Positions 1 through 7,547 of a stretch of 20,574 bases of DNA are shown here, in pieces. The notes under the pieces were generated by a model. That model had not been told where the DNA came from. It saw only the letters and a list, made by a program, of their open reading frames with translations, and did not search any database. The translations under genes and the position numbers were made by a program. Position 1 is the first letter of the stretch; each line of letters opens with the position of its first letter. Source of the DNA: Chitinophagaceae bacterium (GTDB taxonomy: Bacteria > Bacteroidota > Bacteroidia > Chitinophagales > Chitinophagaceae); the NCBI GenBank assembly GCA_021323155.1, contig JAJTCI010000027.1:1-20574 (forward strand), in the 5' to 3' direction.

Positions 1-431
1 GAATGCTTCGCGGGCTTTATGAAGAAGAAGCGCCCGCCACAAACATCCTTGCTTCAAAAGACATTGAGGCGGAAGATTACAGCCGCGGGCCGATCAGCGA
101 ATACAAGGAGGAAATGGTGTTGAACAGCCAGCCTGCGCACCCGAAAACGAAAGCAAAAAAGAATACGGGTGTACCAGAGCCCCCACCTCCCCCGGCACCG
201 CCCGCACCCCCTGTAATTTCATCGAAGGCCGTGCCGCCCCCACCGGTGCCTGCTCCGGGTGAGAACGAAAAGATGCTCCCTCCACCTGTGCCACCACAGA
301 CCGATTCGATGGTCGTAGCGGAAGAGCCGGGGATCCCTGAGGTAATGCCACCAAAGCCACTTTCATTTGAAAGTTTTTCCCGTGCGCCGTTGAAGTCTAA
401 GAAGCCGAAAGGAAAAAAGGGAAGTAACTAA
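1..431 (+). CDS. C-terminal part of a proline-rich protein of unknown function (5' end outside window)
   Basis: The frame is open from the window edge to the TAA at 429-431, so this is probably the tail of a longer protein; the ATG at base 3 is unlikely to be the true start. The visible 142 residues are low complexity: an acidic and polar opening, then runs of PPPPP, APP, PPPPVPAPG and PPPVPP from about residue 59 to 98, and a lysine-rich end (KSKKPKGKKG). Such tails are typical of extended linkers or surface-exposed segments. No catalytic or binding motif is visible, so no function is assigned. It converges on gldD, and a hairpin terminator follows it. The opposite-strand frame across the same bases is only a shadow of the proline codons. 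Confidence 0.6.
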   Translation, partial: MLRGLYEEEAPATNILASKDIEAEDYSRGPISEYKEEMVLNSQPAHPKTKAKKNTGVPEPPPPPAPPAPPVISSKAVPPPPVPAPGENEKMLPPPVPPQTDSMVVAEEPGIPEVMPPKPLSFESFSRAPLKSKKPKGKKGSN

Positions 432-488
432 TTATTTGTTCAGCCGTCATAGTAGTCTGATACAAGTTGGGAGTATCAGTGTTTGCTA

Positions 489-523
489 AAGCCGTCCTGT
501 TTCAGCAGGATGGCTTATTTTTT
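489..523 (+). terminator. Rho-independent terminator after the proline-rich gene, overlapping the 3' end of gldD
   Basis: Arms 489-499 and 506-516 pair over 11 positions with one G-U wobble and a 6-base loop. They are followed on the plus strand by TATTTTTT. The right arm reaches into the gldD stop codon (515-517), so the two convergent genes share this hairpin. On the minus strand the U-tract is only TTT, so termination should be stronger for the plus-strand gene. Confidence 0.75.
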
Positions 524-1216
524 CCGTGTGGGTGAAGGGGATTGTATCGCCGGGTTGTTGGTGATCACAGCAGGAGGAGGCGGATTGCCCTTTGTGTCTT
601 TCCACCGGAAAGTATTGATCAGGTGCCGCATATCCTGGGCCACGAAATCGTTGACAATACCGATGGAATCTTCCTTTGGTGAAGCATCAAAATACAATGC
701 ACCTCTTAAAAAATGGTTCACGGAATCCGTCAGGAAGAACTGGTACGCGGTGGCCACATCTCCGCCAACTTTGAAAAACATTCCCTTTACCTTATTTGGC
801 GTGATCATCAGTGAATCATCGATAGAGTAAGCGCGCTGGCTGTGCTTATTGGTGAGACTGAAAGCGTCCTGGAATAACTTCTCCAGTTTGTTCGGACCGA
901 TCTGTTTGTAGCTGATGTAGATCTTCCCATGGAACTGCGGAAATTCCACGTTAACCCACCATGGGTTTTCAGTGGCCTCGCCAAAGAAAGTGCTGTCCTT
1001 TACAATATTGCTGTATACGGGGTATTCGAATGAATAGGGATACCCGGCCTGGTCGAAGGCGCGGTATTCTTTTTCCGGGAATGGGATCTCAAAATATCCT
1101 TTTGGCTTCTGCGTAAAAGGACTGTTGCAGGCAGCGATGCACAGGACGCAGGCGACAGTCGCCAGGATAAACAATGACAAGTTCCAAGGTCTTTTTATTG
1201 AACGGGCGTATCGCAT
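515..1216 (-). CDS. gldD: Gliding motility lipoprotein GldD
   Basis: This matches the GldD family, lipoproteins required for gliding in Flavobacterium johnsoniae and linked to the type IX secretion/gliding machinery. Counting from the ATG at 1216, a basic N-terminus (MRYARSIKRPW) leads into a hydrophobic segment and the lipobox CIAAC. After it come family-like blocks: PKGYFEIPFPEKEY, YPYSFEYPVY, NPWWVNVEFPQF and IYISYKQI. A proline-rich 25-residue tail ends the protein. In-frame starts also exist upstream (TTG at 1240, ATG at 1237 and 1231); 1216 is preferred because it gives the cleanest signal peptide. It lies just downstream of gldE in the same direction, a pairing conserved in Bacteroidota. 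The exact molecular role of GldD is not established. Confidence 0.9.
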   Translation of the reverse strand: MRYARSIKRPWNLSLFILATVACVLCIAACNSPFTQKPKGYFEIPFPEKEYRAFDQAGYPYSFEYPVYSNIVKDSTFFGEATENPWWVNVEFPQFHGKIYISYKQIGPNKLEKLFQDAFSLTNKHSQRAYSIDDSLMITPNKVKGMFFKVGGDVATAYQFFLTDSVNHFLRGALYFDASPKEDSIGIVNDFVAQDMRHLINTFRWKDTKGNPPPPAVITNNPAIQSPSPTRKK

Positions 1217-1242
1217 CAGTCCGTCAGGCATATGCATCAAAG

Positions 1243-2550
1243 CTATTGCAAGCGCATTTTAATGGTCGCTTTTATTTTGTTAAGCCTGTTCTTTTCAACT
1301 TCTATAACGGTAAATTCAAAGTCGCCGCACGGAACGGTTTTGTTCACCGGTGGTATGTCGCCCGCCAGTTCCAAAACCAGCCCGGCAAGGGAATCACTTT
1401 CTCCTTTGACTTCATCGAAAGTGTCGATCGAGAGGCCCATAATACGGCAGACATCCGTGATAGGCGTCTTCCCTTCGAAAATATAGTTATTGTCATCCAG
1501 CTTTTTGTAATTCGATTCTTCCTCGTCGAATTCGTCTTTGATCTCGCCGATGATCTCTTCCAGGATATCTTCCAGGGTAACGATGCCACTGGTGCCGCCG
1601 AATTCGTCCACAACGATGGCGAAGTGTATCCGGCGCGATTGAAACTCCTGCAGCAGGTCTTCGATCAGCTTTTGCTCATGAACAAAATAAGGCGGGCGTA
1701 ATAACCGGTGCCAGTCAAAGTCCTGTCGACCGTCCAGGTAAGGTAAAAGGTCCTTTGTGTACAATATCCCTGCTACCTGGTCCAGTGTGTCATTATATAC
1801 CGGCAGCCTGCTGTAATGTAACTCTTCTACCTGTTTCACCAGGTCTTCCAACGCAGTATCGTAATCGATGCCGTGCACATCCAACCTTCCCCGCATCACC
1901 TGTTTTACAGTGATGTCACCGAACTTCACGATCCCTTTCAGTATATTCTTCTCTTTGGAGTCGGTGAGGTCGATCGCGTCATTCATTTCCTCCTGGCTAT
2001 AGGCACCGTTCTTTTTATTGGCCAGCATACGTTCGATCACATCCGAAAAGCGGCTCATCCAGCTACTAATGCCTTTGAACAGATAGAATACCACTTCAAT
2101 AAACGGGGCCACGTCTTTCGCGAAGCGGATATTATTCTGCGTAGCCATCACCTTGGGCATGATCTCGCCAAAGAGTACGAGCATAAAAGTTACCGCTACC
2201 ACCTTCACCAGGAATTCGACCACCTGGTTGGTGAATGGAAAAAGATCATCGATCAGCAGGTTGGAAATGATGATGATCGAAATATTCACAAGACTGTTCC
2301 CGATAAGCATCGAACCAAGGAGCGCTTTGGGATGCTCCATCAGGTCGACGATCTTGTCATAGACCGGCAGCTGCTTCGTCTTAAGATGATTGATGTCTTT
2401 AAACGTCAGTGAAAAAAAAGCGACTTCCGCGCCGGCAATAATAAAAGAGAACAAGAGGAGAAACAAAAGCAATACAGCCAGTACCGTCGTGCCTTGTGGG
2501 TTTGCAGCAAAAAATAGAAATGGAAACTCTACGACGGGGTGATAATCCAA
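1243..2550 (-). CDS. gldE: Gliding motility-associated CBS-domain membrane protein GldE (CNNM/CorC/HlyC-like)
   Basis: This 435-residue protein has the order of the CorC/HlyC-like family. A DUF21/CNNM transmembrane region occupies about residues 20-190 with several hydrophobic segments, including the conserved stretch LFGEIMPKVMA. Two CBS domains follow (about 215-335, containing VMRGRLDV and the acidic DEFGGTSGIVTLEDILEEIIGEI). A CorC/HlyC C-terminal domain lies at about 345-433. Relatives transport or sense divalent cations; GldE is a partner of GldD and contributes to gliding in F. johnsoniae. No ATG gives full length: the frame opens with TTG at 2550, and upstream it is closed by a stop near 2596 with no ATG. 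gldD follows within 26 bp, so the two are probably co-transcribed with ssb. Confidence 0.9.
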   Translation of the reverse strand: MDYHPVVEFPFLFFAANPQGTTVLAVLLLFLLLFSFIIAGAEVAFFSLTFKDINHLKTKQLPVYDKIVDLMEHPKALLGSMLIGNSLVNISIIIISNLLIDDLFPFTNQVVEFLVKVVAVTFMLVLFGEIMPKVMATQNNIRFAKDVAPFIEVVFYLFKGISSWMSRFSDVIERMLANKKNGAYSQEEMNDAIDLTDSKEKNILKGIVKFGDITVKQVMRGRLDVHGIDYDTALEDLVKQVEELHYSRLPVYNDTLDQVAGILYTKDLLPYLDGRQDFDWHRLLRPPYFVHEQKLIEDLLQEFQSRRIHFAIVVDEFGGTSGIVTLEDILEEIIGEIKDEFDEEESNYKKLDDNNYIFEGKTPITDVCRIMGLSIDTFDEVKGESDSLAGLVLELAGDIPPVNKTVPCGDFEFTVIEVEKNRLNKIKATIKMRLQ

Positions 2551-2599
2551 CGCACAAATTTTTAATGAAAAATAGCAGCCGGGCTGCTTTTGCCACTAA

Positions 2600-3040
2600 T
2601 CAAAAGGGTAGCGTCTCGGATGATTCTCCAAGTGGTGGTGGCACATCCTCGCTGGCAAAACCTTCGATGCCATCCTGGCCGATAGCGGCCATATGGCCGT
2701 GACCGTCGCCTCTTTTATCCAGCATGATCAGGTTGTCACCCACTACTTCTGTGGCGAATTTCTTATTGCCCTCTTTATCTTCCCAGCTTCTTGTGCGCAG
2801 TCGACCCTCTACATAGATGAGACTGCCTTTGTGCAGGTATTTTTGAGCAAGTTCAGCCAGCCCGCGCCAGAGCACTACGGTATGCCACTCGGTTTGTGAT
2901 ACCAGTTTTCCTGTGCGGTCTTTATATGTTTCTGTTGTGGCGAGTGGAAACTTAGCGACGGCGATATTTCCTTCCAGGTGCTGTACATCCGGGTCTTTTC
3001 CCAGGTTACCGATCAGCATGACTCTATTAACCCCTCTCAT
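2600..3040 (-). CDS. ssb: Single-stranded DNA-binding protein SSB
   Basis: The 146-residue product is a bacterial SSB that coats single-stranded DNA during replication, recombination and repair. The OB fold covers about residues 1-108, with family-like blocks NRVMLIGNLGKDP, EWHTVVLWRGLAE, LHKGSLIYVEGRL and ATEVVGDNL. The C-terminal tail is short and ends ETLPF, keeping the hydrophobic P-F tip that recruits partner proteins but with fewer acidic residues than the usual DDDIPF. The ATG at 3040 gives MRGVNRVMLIG, the expected beginning. It lies between mutY (114 bp upstream) and gldE (49 bp downstream), an arrangement conserved in Bacteroidota. Confidence 0.95.
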   Translation of the reverse strand: MRGVNRVMLIGNLGKDPDVQHLEGNIAVAKFPLATTETYKDRTGKLVSQTEWHTVVLWRGLAELAQKYLHKGSLIYVEGRLRTRSWEDKEGNKKFATEVVGDNLIMLDKRGDGHGHMAAIGQDGIEGFASEDVPPPLGESSETLPF

Positions 3041-3154
3041 ACGTTAGTTTTTTGTTCATCTAAAGGATAGATTACTTTTAAAATTAGCCTTTTTTGCAAA
3101 ATAAAAGAATTGTCTGCGAATTTTTTTGGCCCAAGGTTTTGACCCTCAGTCGTC

Positions 3155-4273
3155 TTAATGGCTGCGCGGCTTCGATTTCCGGACACTTTCATGGGCAGCA
3201 GGCGCCGGCTTTTCCAGCGCAGGCATTCCCTCCAGGAACTGGTTGATAAATCGCGGGAAAGCAAGCCGGGCGATCTGTTTGCCCGTTACCGGGTCATAAT
3301 GTTCCAGCTGTTGCGGCAAACGGCGCAGTTCAACCTGGAAGAACTGGCCCTGGATCTTCTGGTGGGTGAGCTGCTGCGATTGCAGCGGGGAAATATGTTT
3401 TAGCCGGAAGCGAGTTACGCCTAGCTGGTCCCGCATCCAGGCGTTCAGCTTTTGCGCGTCCCACTCCAACTCCTCAGGGCTCTCGAAAAGATAGAATTCG
3501 TTCAGGTTTTGCCAGATGTCGTTACCTGTCCGGCGGCGGACGAAGTACGTTCCCTCCAGCTCGAAAAGGAAGTAATAGAACCAACGATATTTTTTCCGGA
3601 GAACCTTCTCTTTTACCGGTAACTGGTTCACCAGGCCGTTGTTAAATGCCTTGCAGATCTTTCTCATTGGGCAACTACTGCATGCAGGGACCATCGGTTT
3701 GCAAACCGTAGCACCAAAGTCCATGATGGCCTGGTTGTATTCCCCCGGGTTTTGCCGGTCAAGGTTGGATGAAGCGATGGCGGTGAATTCATTTTTGCCA
3801 CCTGTAGTATCGATCGGTGTATCCACACCATAAACGCGGGCAAGTACGCGAAACACATTGCCATCCAGGACTGCGTAAGGCAGGTTATAGGCAAAAGACG
3901 AGATGGCGGAGGCGATATACGGTCCCACCCCTTTCAGTTGAAGGATAGAGTCATAAGTATCCGGGAACTTTCCTTTGCGATCCGCGGCTATTTCTCTTGC
4001 CGTAGCCAACAGGTTCTTGCACCTGCTGTAGTAGCCGAGCCCCTCCCATAGTTTATAGACCTCGTCGTCTTTGGCTTTGGCCAGCTTTAAGATGGTAGGA
4101 TAGCGTTCGACAAATCGCCGGTAATAGCCAAGTCCCTGTTCCACACGGGTTTGTTGAAGTATCACCTCACTCAGCCAGATGCGGTAAGGGTCTTTTTCGC
4201 CCTTCCAGGGCATTTCCCTTGAATTTTTATCGCGATTCCACCGCAGGAGCAGCTTTGTAAAGCTGGATTTCAT
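3155..4273 (-). CDS. mutY: A/G-specific adenine glycosylase MutY
   Basis: MutY removes adenine mispaired with 8-oxoguanine. The 372-residue length is usual for the family. The catalytic glutamate is E36 in SEVILQQT. The helix-hairpin-helix is LKGVGPYIASAI (about 113-124), followed by the conserved aspartate D137 in AVLDGNVFR. A 4Fe-4S cluster site is complete: C191-X6-C198-X2-C201-X5-C207. The remaining C-terminal part (about 225-350) matches the NUDIX-like domain that recognises 8-oxoguanine, with a basic extension (RKSKPRSH) at the end. The start at 4273 gives MKSSFTKLLLRWNRD, a normal opening for the family. ssb lies 114 bp downstream on the same strand. Confidence 0.95.
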   Translation of the reverse strand: MKSSFTKLLLRWNRDKNSREMPWKGEKDPYRIWLSEVILQQTRVEQGLGYYRRFVERYPTILKLAKAKDDEVYKLWEGLGYYSRCKNLLATAREIAADRKGKFPDTYDSILQLKGVGPYIASAISSFAYNLPYAVLDGNVFRVLARVYGVDTPIDTTGGKNEFTAIASSNLDRQNPGEYNQAIMDFGATVCKPMVPACSSCPMRKICKAFNNGLVNQLPVKEKVLRKKYRWFYYFLFELEGTYFVRRRTGNDIWQNLNEFYLFESPEELEWDAQKLNAWMRDQLGVTRFRLKHISPLQSQQLTHQKIQGQFFQVELRRLPQQLEHYDPVTGKQIARLAFPRFINQFLEGMPALEKPAPAAHESVRKSKPRSH

Positions 4274-4389
4274 CCGGCAAATAAACTAAGAGCTGCTTTT
4301 CCGGCACAGAATTCCGGGGTATAAATAGCAGGAAATTCCATTTTTTATTCAAAAACCTAGCGCTGAGCCTACAATAACTTAAAAAAAAG

Positions 4390-4418
4390 TTGCATTTTAT
4401 AATCGGCTGGCATCTTTG
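4390..4418 (+). promoter_or_regulatory. Candidate promoter for the HU-like gene
   Basis: TTG at 4390-4392, an 18-bp spacer, then CATCTTTG at 4411-4418. This differs at one position from the Bacteroidota -7 pattern TAnnTTTG. The start codon lies 46 bp beyond the -7 element. The assignment rests on pattern match and position only. Confidence 0.4.
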
Positions 4419-4464
4419 TTGTAATTTAGTATTCCTAATATTCAATTAAAAATCAACACGTAAT

Positions 4465-4797
4465 ATGAGAAAGTCCGATCTGATCAACAATATCTCTGAA
4501 AAGACGGGCATCCCTAAAGTTGATGTCCTGGTCTCACTCGAGTCTTTCTTTAAAGAGGTGAAAGACAATCTCTCTAAAGGAGAAAACATATACATCAGGG
4601 GCTTCGGTAGCTTTATCACCAAGAAGCGGGCAGCCAAGATCGGTCGTAACATCAAGAAAAACATTGCTGTTGAGATCCCCGAGCACTATATACCGGCTTT
4701 CAAACCGTCCAAAGAATTTGTGAACGAGGTGAAAGAGAAGATCCAACCCGGTACTTTTGTGCCAAAAGGACAAAGTGAAAACGACGAAGAAGATTAA
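4465..4797 (+). CDS. HU/IHF family DNA-binding protein
   Basis: The 110-residue product belongs to the HU/IHF nucleoid-protein family, which bends DNA as a dimer. Visible family features are the N-terminal helices (MRKSDLINNISEKTGIPKVD), the turn and strand GENIYIRGFGSF, and the C-terminal IPAFKPSKEF. The DNA-contact arm is more IHF-like in sequence (KIGRNIKKN...EIPEHYIP) than typical HU. An extra acidic tail of about 18 residues (ending NDEED) extends beyond the fold. The gene is divergent from mutY and its end overlaps the start of the TPR gene, implying an operon. HU and IHF cannot be separated safely from sequence alone. Confidence 0.93.
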   Translation: MRKSDLINNISEKTGIPKVDVLVSLESFFKEVKDNLSKGENIYIRGFGSFITKKRAAKIGRNIKKNIAVEIPEHYIPAFKPSKEFVNEVKEKIQPGTFVPKGQSENDEED

Positions 4798-5632
4798 TCC
4801 TCAGCTCCTGCTTGCAGGATGCGGCATCATTCTTTTCTCTCTCTTATTTATCTTCGGCAAAACTGTTGCGAAAAAGGATAAACCTGCGCAGGATCAACCT
4901 GTTAGCGGGGCGAATCTTTCCTTCTCCCAGGTGATGCTGGACCTTAAGGGCCGGCTCACTCCTTCGCAGAACGATTATATCACCAAACTCGAGAATTCAG
5001 TCACCAGGGGCGCCGTAAAAGAGCAGCAGATCCACGTGAATCACCAGTTAGCAGCGTTTTGGCGGGACAGCCTTAACGCATTTTTACCGTATGCCTGGTA
5101 CACGGGAGAGGCCGCTAAGTTGGAAAATTCTGAAAAAAGCCTCACATTTGCAGCCCATTTGATGGAAAGCCGTTTGCGCGCATGGGATGATAACCCTGCT
5201 TTGCAAAACCTGTTGGCCTCGAATGCTAAAGTTCTTTTCGAAAAGGCGCTGGCCATCAACCCGGCGAACGATTCGAGTGTGATCGGTCTGGGTGCATGCA
5301 TCATTTTTGGAGGCGTCGCCGACAACCCGATGGAAGGAATCCAGAAAGTGAGGGTGATCGCTGAGAAAGACCCGGGTAATGTATACGCGCAGAAAGTGCT
5401 TGCGTTCGGGGGACTGAAGACCGGCCAGCTGGACAAGGCGATCGAAAGGTTCAGGATCGTCCTCGAAAAGGAGCCTGGTAATATCGAAGTGTTGTACAGG
5501 TTAACGGAGGCTTACGAAAGAAAAGGCGATAAGAAGAGTGCCATTACCTATTACAGGCAGCTCCTTGCGCTGGCAAAATCGGAAGAAGAGCGGGATGCGA
5601 TCGAACACCGGATCACCGAACTGAATAAATAA
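4775..5632 (+). CDS. Membrane-anchored tetratricopeptide repeat protein
   Basis: This protein of about 285 residues has a short basic N-terminus, one hydrophobic segment (LLLAGCGIILFSLLFIFG) likely to anchor it in the inner membrane, a charged linker, and at least two or three TPR-like helix pairs toward the C-terminus, such as AQKVLAFGGLKTGQLDKAI and VLYRLTEAYERKGDKKSAI. The preferred start is GTG at 4775, which has AAAAGGA 4 bases upstream and overlaps the preceding gene by 23 bp; a TTG at 4757 would add six residues. The overlap implies translational coupling with the HU-like gene. TPRs usually bind other proteins; the partner is unknown. LAGC resembles a lipobox, but the following residues are hydrophobic, so a transmembrane anchor fits better. 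Confidence 0.8.
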   Translation: MKTTKKINPQLLLAGCGIILFSLLFIFGKTVAKKDKPAQDQPVSGANLSFSQVMLDLKGRLTPSQNDYITKLENSVTRGAVKEQQIHVNHQLAAFWRDSLNAFLPYAWYTGEAAKLENSEKSLTFAAHLMESRLRAWDDNPALQNLLASNAKVLFEKALAINPANDSSVIGLGACIIFGGVADNPMEGIQKVRVIAEKDPGNVYAQKVLAFGGLKTGQLDKAIERFRIVLEKEPGNIEVLYRLTEAYERKGDKKSAITYYRQLLALAKSEEERDAIEHRITELNK

Positions 5633-5665
5633 ACATATTAACTAACAAGAAAATCATTATTGAGT

Positions 5666-5761
5666 ATGCCTTGCGGTAAAAAGAGAAAGCGTCATAAGAT
5701 CGCTACCCATAAACGCAAAAAAAGACTAAGAAAGAATCGTCATAAGAAGAAGAACAAATAA
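5666..5761 (+). CDS. 31-residue basic protein of the COX24/AURKAIP1 (mS38/bS22-like) type
   Basis: The frame ATG 5666 to TAA 5759-5761 encodes 31 residues, more than half of them Lys or Arg, with His and one Cys. It begins MPCGKKRKRHK and contains THKRKKRLRKNRHKKK. The pattern KKRKRHK...HKRKKRLR matches short Bacteroidota proteins annotated as AURKAIP1/COX24 domain-containing, related to mitochondrial ribosomal protein mS38 and to the mycobacterial small-subunit protein bS22. By that relation it may bind the ribosome; this is inference. It starts 33 bp after the TPR gene and is followed 16 bp later by a strong hairpin, so it is probably the last gene of the HU-TPR transcript. Automatic gene finders often miss it because of its length. 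Confidence 0.8.
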   Translation: MPCGKKRKRHKIATHKRKKRLRKNRHKKKNK

Positions 5762-5777
5762 TTCTTCTCTACTGTCA

Positions 5778-5814
5778 TTCAAATGCCGGGGCGTTTGTCA
5801 TCCCGGCATTTGAA
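5778..5814 (+). terminator. Terminator hairpin closing the HU-TPR-COX24-like operon
   Basis: A perfect 13-bp stem is formed by 5778-5790 and 5802-5814, with an 11-base loop; its core is AAATGCCGGG paired with CCCGGCATTT. The U-tract after it is weak, but stem strength and position just after the small gene support termination. From here to the rng start (5815-5958) I see no gene and no convincing promoter. Confidence 0.65.
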
Positions 5815-5958
5815 ACTTTCAGGCCACACTTTCATCGCTGCAACTTTACCTTTTCCCTCCTTTAACCTTATCAGTGGCAGGATTTGATAGTATGATAATA
5901 GCTACGGCTATATATTGTTATGACTCAATAACGATTGCAGATTAAAGTTGCGAAAGAA

Positions 5959-7509
5959 GTGAACAAAGAACTAATCATCAACGTGGCTCCAACAGGCGTG
6001 GAGATCGCGTTACTTGAAGAAAAAAAACTGGTGGAGTTGCATTACGAGAAAGCGGATGCAAGTTTCGCCGTGGGAGACCTTTACCTTGGTAAGGTCAAGA
6101 AACTGATCCCAGGCCTCAACGCCGCGTTTGTTGACGTGGGTTACGAAAAGGATGCCTTTCTCCATTACACAGACCTTAGCCCGTTTGCGCGCTCAATCCT
6201 TAAGTTCACCAGCTACGCCATGGGCGATAAGAGTGGTGAATACGATTTTGCCAAGTTCCAGATAGAGCCCGAGATCATCAAGACCGGTAAGATCAACGAA
6301 GTCCTGAACGGGAAACCCAATGTGCTGGTCCAGATATTAAAAGAACCCATCGCCGCAAAGGGACCCAGGCTGAGTTGCGAAATATCCTTACCCGGCAGGT
6401 TCGTGGTAGTAACGCCGTTTAACGAGATCGTGGCTGTCTCTAAAAAGATCCATTCTTCCGAAGAGCGGAAGCGCCTGCATAAGATCGTTGAAGCGATCCG
6501 GCCAAAGAACTTCGGCGTGATCGTTCGTACGGCGGCCGAAGGAAAGAAGACCGCGGAGCTGCATGAAGACCTTTCTACATTGGTGGAAACGTGGAAGTCC
6601 ATTCAGAAGAACCTGCGCAATGCCGTAGCGCCGGCCAAGATCATGAGCGAGCAGGACAAGACCACCAGCATCCTCCGCGACCTCCTGAATGAGGATTTCA
6701 ACCGCATTGTAATAAACGATAAGAATCTTTATACAGACACCAAGGCTTATATACAGAAGATCGCGCCGAACAAAGCGGAGATCGTATCACAATACCAGAA
6801 CGGGCTGCCGATATTCGACCAGTACGGTATCACCAGGCAGGTGAAAGCGGCATTCGGTAAAACCGTCAACCTGAACAGCGGTGCCTACCTCATCATCGAA
6901 CATACAGAAGCGTTGCACGTCATCGACGTGAATAGCGGTTATAAAAGTGTTGGCAACAACCAGGAAGAGAATGCCCTGCAGACAAATCTTGAAGCAGGAG
7001 AGGAGATCGCCCGCCAGCTCCGGCTGCGTGATATCGGTGGGATCATCGTGGTTGACTTTATCGATATGAAGTTGCCCGACAACCGCCGCAGGCTGCAGGA
7101 AGCGATGGAAGAATTCATGCGCTCCGACAGGGCCAAGCACGCCGTCTTACCGATCTCTAAATTCGGCCTGATGCAGATCACCCGTCAGAGGATGCGTCCG
7201 GAAGTGAACATCAACACCGCTGAGCTTTGCCCGTCCTGCAATGGAACAGGTAAGATCACCTCGACACTGTTGCTCGAGGACGAGATCGAGAAGCGACTCA
7301 CCTACCTCGTCACGCACCAGCATAAGAACCTTACGCTACTCGTGCACCCGATCGTTTATTCCCACCTCACCAAAGGATGGTTCTATACCAACATTCAATC
7401 TAAATGGAGACGCAAGCATAAGATCAATTTCAAAGTGCTGCCCAACACCAATTACCAATTGACCGAATTCCGCTTCTTCGATCAACAGGAAGAAGAGATC
7501 AAGTTCTGA
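5959..7509 (+). CDS. rng: Ribonuclease G (RNase E/G family)
   Basis: This endoribonuclease cleaves single-stranded, AU-rich RNA and takes part in rRNA maturation and mRNA decay. An S1-type RNA-binding region lies near the N-terminus (VGDLYLGKVKKLIPGLNAAFVDVGYEKDAFLH). Counted from a TTG at 5935, the catalytic metal-binding aspartates are D331 in HVIDVNSG and D374 in VVDFIDM, and the zinc-link cysteines are C432 and C435 in CPSCNGTG. Length, about 516-524 residues, is normal for RNase G and lacks the RNase E scaffold tail. No ATG is available. GTG at 5959 gives the family-like opening NKELIINVAPTGVEIALLE; TTG at 5935 adds eight residues and is the alternative. Proximity to the HU-TPR operon is a common Bacteroidota arrangement. 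Confidence 0.93.
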   Translation: MNKELIINVAPTGVEIALLEEKKLVELHYEKADASFAVGDLYLGKVKKLIPGLNAAFVDVGYEKDAFLHYTDLSPFARSILKFTSYAMGDKSGEYDFAKFQIEPEIIKTGKINEVLNGKPNVLVQILKEPIAAKGPRLSCEISLPGRFVVVTPFNEIVAVSKKIHSSEERKRLHKIVEAIRPKNFGVIVRTAAEGKKTAELHEDLSTLVETWKSIQKNLRNAVAPAKIMSEQDKTTSILRDLLNEDFNRIVINDKNLYTDTKAYIQKIAPNKAEIVSQYQNGLPIFDQYGITRQVKAAFGKTVNLNSGAYLIIEHTEALHVIDVNSGYKSVGNNQEENALQTNLEAGEEIARQLRLRDIGGIIVVDFIDMKLPDNRRRLQEAMEEFMRSDRAKHAVLPISKFGLMQITRQRMRPEVNINTAELCPSCNGTGKITSTLLLEDEIEKRLTYLVTHQHKNLTLLVHPIVYSHLTKGWFYTNIQSKWRRKHKINFKVLPNTNYQLTEFRFFDQQEEEIKF

Positions 7510-7512
7510 ATA

Positions 7513-7546
7513 AAAAAAGAGCCGTTCATATGAACGGCTCTTTTTT
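7513..7546. terminator. Bidirectional terminator between rng and the zinc peptidase
   Basis: A perfect 34-bp palindrome with 17-bp arms: six A, then GAGCCGTTCAT, its mirror, and six T. It begins within a few bases of the rng stop and ends one base before the convergent peptidase stop codon. T-tracts on both strands make it a terminator for both genes. Confidence 0.92.
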
Positions 7547-7547
7547 G

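Noticed and set aside
3037..3264. Minus-strand frame between mutY and ssb
   Set aside because: Overlaps the mutY C-terminus out of frame and has no recognisable content; treated as part of the mutY-ssb gap.
4419..4430. Shared 12-mer TTGTAATTTAGT upstream of the HU-like gene and radA (also 8377-8388)
   Set aside because: In a 20-kb window several shared 12-mers are expected by chance, and its position relative to the predicted promoters differs at the two genes.
4829..4864. Lipoprotein signal (LAGC) in the TPR protein
   Set aside because: The residues after the cysteine stay strongly hydrophobic, which fits a transmembrane anchor rather than a cleaved lipoprotein signal.
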